This document shows, piece after piece, positions 58,685-64,000 of a stretch of DNA of 64,000 nucleotides. Under the pieces are notes generated by a model that was given only the letters and a program-made list of their open reading frames with translations, had not been told where the DNA came from and did no database searches. Location: NCBI GenBank assembly GCA_029255685.2, contig CM055312.2:25390203-25454202 (forward strand), given 5' to 3'. Each line of letters starts with the position of its first letter. Position 1 is the stretch's first letter. Position numbers and translations under genes: made by a program. This DNA is from Silene conica (taxonomy: Eukaryota > Streptophyta > Magnoliopsida > Caryophyllales > Caryophyllaceae).

Positions 58685-61124
58685 AATAGGTTGTTTGCAT
58701 GCTTTCCGTTTACGTTTTTACGGAGTTATAGAGATAACATAAATAAAACTTGAAATTTTCGTTTAATATATGATATGCACGAAATTAATTTAGCATGAAT
58801 ACCTACTGTTTTCTAAAATGTTTTAGAATATTTGGAATATATTTTGCATGAATATTGACTTATGGTATATTAAATCTCGGATTTTATTGAGTTTTAATGG
58901 TTAAAATGTTTATTTTTGGGAAATATAGTTAAAATAAGCTTCTGGCCGAGATTTTTCAGTATGATATCACATGTATTTTCTATAATATGAATATGAATTT
59001 TCGTAAATTATGGACCTTTAAATCGTGTGATATGAATTTTAATGGTTAAAATGCAATAAGATGAATAAAAATGGGTTAAAATAGTTATATTATGAATTTG
59101 ACTATAAAACTTTATGAGGATGTCACATGCAATATTTAAAATTTATGTTGAATTTTCCAGAAATTTATCTCAAATATTGCAATATTATAGATTTTTAATG
59201 TAAAAATCGGGTAATTAGTGACATAATTTCGACTTTAATAGTTTAAGTTGGAATTTGGCCATAAAAATTTAACACGATGTCATATATATTATTTCCAGCA
59301 TGTATAAAATTTTCGATAATTTTATGTTATTTTATGCTTGAGAAATAATTTTAAAGGTTAAAATCGTACGATATATGACGTAAATCGTTAAAATTTGCAA
59401 ATGTTGTTAAAATGGCCGAAAAATGTAACCCATATTAGTCATATATGATATGTTCATCATGAAAATTATCTTGGGAGCCAAAAGTTTCAGATTTGATTTG
59501 ATTTGATTTAATTTTAATTTGTTAAAAGTAGCATTTAAAATTAAATAAAAGAGTCATGCATTTAAAATTTCGGCTATGGGGCTATGTGCCATTTAATTTT
59601 CTGTCCATCTTGTGTTCTTAAAATGTTTTGGAAGGTATAAAAATATTATTAGTATTTAATTTGCATTTATGAAGTTAATTATTGAATTTTCCGACTTAAA
59701 ATGCTCGTTTTACGTGTTATTTTCGAAATAATGTTAAAACCGTATAAATACTAATATTTTAACATTCTGAAAATTTTAAGGACATTCTGGATTTTTCAAA
59801 ATTCGAATTTTGAATTTTCGAAATTTTAATGACTCTTTTGGATTTTTATATTATTTTTCCCGTAAGACCGAGTAATACCGATCAATATTGAAATATATTA
59901 AGTTAAGTCATGTTCAAAGTTTGAGTAAGACTAAATTTTGAATCCTATAAGAGTTGGGATGATTAACTTAAGGATGTAAACCGTTTCATATAATGCATAG
60001 TGTTGTTAATCGTTAAAACACGCGATTCCATAAACCAAGGTTTACGATAACTATTTAAATAAGTGTTTTAAATAGGACGATTTGGCTTAGGGTTTGCATG
60101 TTAATTCATATTTACATAAGCATTGCATATTATATTATGAATGTCATGATTTATTTTACGAAATTTTGGGAATTATGTAATTTACTTAGTATGGCCTTAG
60201 TTTTTTAATCGGTATTTCCCGTAATGTAAGGGGTTACCGATTCGGTTGTAATTTTGTGATCTCGTATCACCCAATTGTAATTTATTTCTATTTTATAATG
60301 TATAAAGTAGACTAGAAAAGTTGTAATATTTGTAAAATCCGGAGTTCCTTGAAGACGGTGCCATTCGGAAAGGAGTTCCGACAAGACGGTGTTTACCTCG
60401 AAGTGCGTGCCGCATGAAGTTCAAGGGACCAAAGGAGTTGGTTTCCGAATTTGTACTTTGTTATTTCTTTTCTAGGAAAGGCCATACTAGGGTTTATTTA
60501 TGCTTTTATTTTTGCTTTTTATATGTTTGCATGCATAGCCAAATCGTCATACATCGCATCATGCATGTTTCGACCTAGTCGACCTAGTCATTTATTTTAT
60601 CGATAATTCACCGACTTAGTTCACTTAAACGGAGATAGATAATAATTTGACTAGATCTCTTGCATATAAAAATTGAGACTTAGCCTTACCAAAGAGTACG
60701 GACCCATGAATCCCTTCTTCACAAGAACGTAGGCTCGGCTACACCGGGGTACTAAAATTGTCACGTTGGGTAAGTGGGGTAATAAGATTACACCTTGAAA
60801 TTTGGTTGATCTCAACGAAAGTATTCGTAACCGTAATTGCAATAAGTTCGGGCTAAAGATAATTTTAAGAAAATTGTCGACCGAGAGTTCTAAGAGTAGA
60901 ACCGATTAAAGAGTTAATCCACCAAATTATACCAATACGGGTTGAATCGGCTACACCGTGCCCGGATTAGTATGGGTTTGGGTCTCGGGATTGTTTACTT
61001 AATTGGGTAAGAGATCATTAAGTAAATATATAACTAAACTTGTTAAAGTTATAGTTTAAATTATAAATTTAAAATGATGTTGTTTTCCTTTTATTATTGT
61101 AGTTTAATTTTCAACAAACATCGA
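58685..61124 (+). other. 2.4-kb AT-rich leader of element C
   Basis: No open frame of note between PBS and gag. Very AT-rich with few features, ending shortly after an AATTTTCAACAAACATC context at the gag start. Unusually long for a copia leader. Confidence 0.6.
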
Positions 61125-62149
61125 ATGACAACCAACGCTCCACCTCTCACTAACGTATCATGGCTTCGATCCTTTATGGATCGTTGCAAACTCGATAAGC
61201 ATGGTTCCAATTTTAAGGATTGGGATGCGCAATTGCTTTTGGCCGCTCAAGGTGACGATAAGAGTCGTTACCTATCCGAAGCCGCTCCTCCCGCTCCGAC
61301 CGCTCGTTCATCGGTCCAAACTCGTGAGGCCTATGAAGCCTACATGAAAGAGTCCTCCGCTCTTAAAAATGTGCTCATCTTCTCCATGGAGCCGGATCTC
61401 CAAAGGAGTATGATTAAGTTGACCACATCATATGAGATATACACCAAGCTTGCGACCATGTTTTCGCAAACTCCTAGGGTGATTCAATATGAGGCGGCTT
61501 CCGCCTTCTTTGACATAACCTTCAAGGAAGGGCAAAAGATAAGCCCTCATGTGCTCAAACTCGTTGAGCTCGCGGAGACTCTAAAAGCTCAAGATGTTGA
61601 TGTTCCCGACTCTCTTATCATTGACCGAGTTCTTCACTCGCTCAATAAGGTTAAGGCGTATGCTCAATTCCGGGTGAATTTCAATATGCGAAACCAAGAG
61701 ACCTCGTTAGACGAGTTGCATAAGATGCTAGTCCAAGCCGAAAGGGACATGGGACTTCATGAAAGTTCCACCAAGGATGTTTTGAACATCGAAAAGAAAG
61801 GGAAAACGAGCTTCAAAAGAAATGCCTCTAAAGGCGAGGGCAAGAAAACGTTCAAGCCCAAGGCGACCAAAGAAAAGACCTTTTCGAAAGGCGCTTCCAC
61901 CTCGTCTTCAAAAGAGCAAGACAAGTGCCATTATTGCACGAGGATCGGTCATTGGAAGAGAAATTGCCCCAAATACTTAAGCGATCTCAAAAATGGGAAG
62001 GCAACCGCCGTAGGTAATAATTCTCGTGTATAATTCATGTCATTTATCAACTTATGTATAGTGATACAAATGTGTTGATGTTTACCCTTTTTAATTGTTT
62101 TAAAGGGCCACCCCCGAATAATGATAAGGGCAAGGAGAAGGAAGCTTGA
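61125..62149 (+). CDS. copia-type gag of element C, spliced, gag-only (about 310 aa)
   Basis: Capsid/nucleocapsid protein of a Ty1/copia-like element. ATG 61125 (MTTNAPPLTNVSWLRSFMD) is preferred over the in-frame ATG at 61074 because it aligns with gag of copia A. Capsid domain: GSNFKDWDAQLLLAA, LKNVLIFSMEPDLQRSM, EAASAFFDITFKEGQKISPHV. A lysine-rich stretch (about residues 225-265) precedes the knuckle CHYCTRIGHWKRNCP. Exon 1 ends at 62013 (GTAG/GTAATA), intron 62014-62105 ends TTTTAAAG, and exon 2 (62106-62149) adds PPPNNDKGKEKEA then TGA. Unspliced, the frame stops at 62033. Either way no protease, integrase or RT follows in the remaining 1.85 kb. The coding sequence has no internal stop or shift. 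Confidence 0.85.
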
Positions 62150-64000
62150 GGTTCCTTACTTGGATGGCTATGGTAGCATCCAAATTGATCGAAGACTTGA
62201 AGAGCTAGCCTCTATTTTTCATATCGTCTTCTTTCATATTTTGCATTTATTTATGGAACAATTTAATTTTCTTGTAAGACAAGGATTAAAATCCTAAAAC
62301 AATGGTTGTAGTTTTGGATATTGGTGACTTGGTTTTCAACCCGAGTCACTACTTTTGTTCTTAATCAATGTTTTGATTTCTCAAATAATGCATGCCTTGT
62401 TTAAACATGAATAAAAGTGATCTAATCACGCAATAAATATTGATACGATCAAGTATAAGATAATCAAAGTGTTGATTAAAACGGAGAACTACACCCCATG
62501 AGATACTTTAAATCAAAATGAGACTATATCAGTTCATTATAAGATTTTCATTTTAAGTGAAAATGAGAATGTATTCATCACACCTATCAAACTTCAAACA
62601 TTCAAATACATTGGTTAATCGAAATAGCTATCCTTAAACATATAAAGGTTATTGTTAGAAGGATAGAGTGGGAGAAAATATTTCGCTCACAAACCAATGA
62701 TGAAAATAAGGAAGGATCTTAGAGAAGATTCTTACTTGGGAGTCTTAAGAAGAGCCCTAAATGATTTGAAGAAACTACGAGAGGACACTGAAGAAACTAC
62801 GGGAGGACACTCGAAGAAAGGTTCTTTGTGTTCATTGTTTCATAGAGAGGAAACTTGAAACCCCGTATGAAATCATCGGTAGGAAAACGGTTCCTATGTA
62901 GTTTTAAACAAATCACTATAGGGATAGTGATAGTGATAATGATTCAAGTAATAGTTTAACATGCGAGAAATGAAAGGTTCATTTAAAGATACCGAGAGAT
63001 ATTGATTTTAGTGGGAGCGATTTTCATTAAAAGAATTAAGCCTACCATTTAGAGAGAATGGGTGATTCTTTAAGGTGTAAAGAATAAGAGGTTTTCAATT
63101 CTAGATGATCAAATACTTTATATCATATGATGATAGGAGCTTTACGGGAAGGTTTATTATATGGATAATAAAAGGTCGCCCACCAGAAGTTTGAATGGTT
63201 GGATACATTATTCATAATGATGAATGAAACCATTATAAAATAGCCGAGATGTTTGAAAATAGTAAGAGTGATGAGAACACTAATAGACTACAATATAGAT
63301 TTCAGTACATAAGTGACTAAAGAGAGTGATTTTTAATCCCTCCAGTATATCAATACGTCACAAGTTATAAGATAACAGTGGGAGCTTTCCTCAGGAAAGG
63401 AAACTCAAAACCTAGAAAGAGTTCTAGAAATGTACTCAAATAGAATCATATTATACGGGATAATATGAGAATAAAGGAGACCAAAAGTTGTAAAGTTTTG
63501 CTATCATGAATAAAGGTTATTCGCATGAATAAAGGTTATTTGCAAAACACTAATACAAATAGATGATTGTGCATCAAAATGCAATGTAATAGTGTTGACT
63601 ATTGTTGCATGACAACATCATTTGAGTTATGATTAACTCAAAATGAAAGATACTTTGTCAGAATCCAAATGGGTTGTATGAGACAATATTGAACCCCATA
63701 AGTGAACTGGATTGACTTAGTATGGCCCCTAGCCGCTTACATGAGGTGACATCTCGAAGCGACTAGAGTGTAAGGCGATTGATGGCAAGTTCAAGTGCCA
63801 TAGAGTCATATGTGATGACTAGTCGATCACATAGGCAGACTGTAAGAGACACTCTGTCGGGCAATGTGACCGCTTATAGAGTTCTGGAAATTTTATAGCC
63901 GGGTCGTGGCGAGAGCTGCTATAGTATTCTTGTGAGTCAATTCTTAGACTAAAGACTACTCTCCCAAGATGGTACAGTTTAGGCATAACTTTGATCCATT
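62150..64000 (+). other. non-coding interior of element C, to the window edge
   Basis: Where pol would be expected there is no domain in any frame. Contains a 23-bp tandem pair (GAAGAAACTACG(A/G)GAGGACACT, about 62770-62818), an 18-bp tandem pair (ATGAATAAAGGTTATT, about 63507-63543), and several GTGGGAG polypurine-like words. The right LTR is outside the window. Confidence 0.6.

Overview
The window is nuclear DNA of a flowering plant. It holds two intron-rich plant genes embedded in AT-rich, heavily nested transposon sequence; there are no operons, ribosome-binding sites or prokaryotic features. The gene families (TORTIFOLIA1-like microtubule protein, USP-domain receptor-like cytoplasmic kinase) and the transposon types (Ty1/copia, Ty3/gypsy, CACTA, plant mariner, Stowaway) fit a dicot. 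I cannot name the species; a Caryophyllales-like genome is only a guess. || Layout. 1-3270: intergenic repeats with an LTR-like promoter segment and a GA-rich minisatellite. 3271-8677 (minus): complete seven-exon TORTIFOLIA1-like gene. 9828-16285: DNA transposons, namely a 266-bp Stowaway MITE, a broken mariner-like transposase and a 3963-bp CACTA element with perfect 3-bp target duplication but no recognisable transposase. 18571-31734: a nested retrotransposon block. The outermost layer is an LTR of one family, split and partly duplicated. Inside it lies a minus-strand Ty3/gypsy chromovirus-like element. That element carries a solo LTR at its gag/pol border and a ~4-kb non-LTR retrotransposon in a TAA microsatellite of its 5' LTR. 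The non-LTR element encodes C2H2 finger, reverse transcriptase, CCHC and a restriction-like endonuclease, an R2/R4-type architecture. 32495-35322: truncated LTR and decayed copia reverse transcriptase/RNase H. 35744-40631 (minus): complete ten-exon USP plus kinase gene with a Stowaway MITE in intron 1. 42535-45247: LTR relics with striking dyads, including a six-unit tandem hairpin array whose stems vary but mostly keep pairing. 45248-57387: two copia elements in tandem on the minus strand sharing one LTR, both inactivated. 57388-64000: the start of a third copia-type element on the plus strand with intact LTR, PBS and a spliced gag-only gene, running off the window. || The two host genes are unrelated in function (microtubule organisation and kinase signalling) and simply neighbour each other across about 27 kb of transposons. 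The most interesting signals are the restriction-like-endonuclease retrotransposon sitting in a TAA repeat with an empty-site copy in the same window, the covarying hairpin array, and short GC-rich dyad clusters that recur upstream of the TATA box in several unrelated LTR families. Intron/exon borders were placed by eye from GT/AG sites and reading phase.
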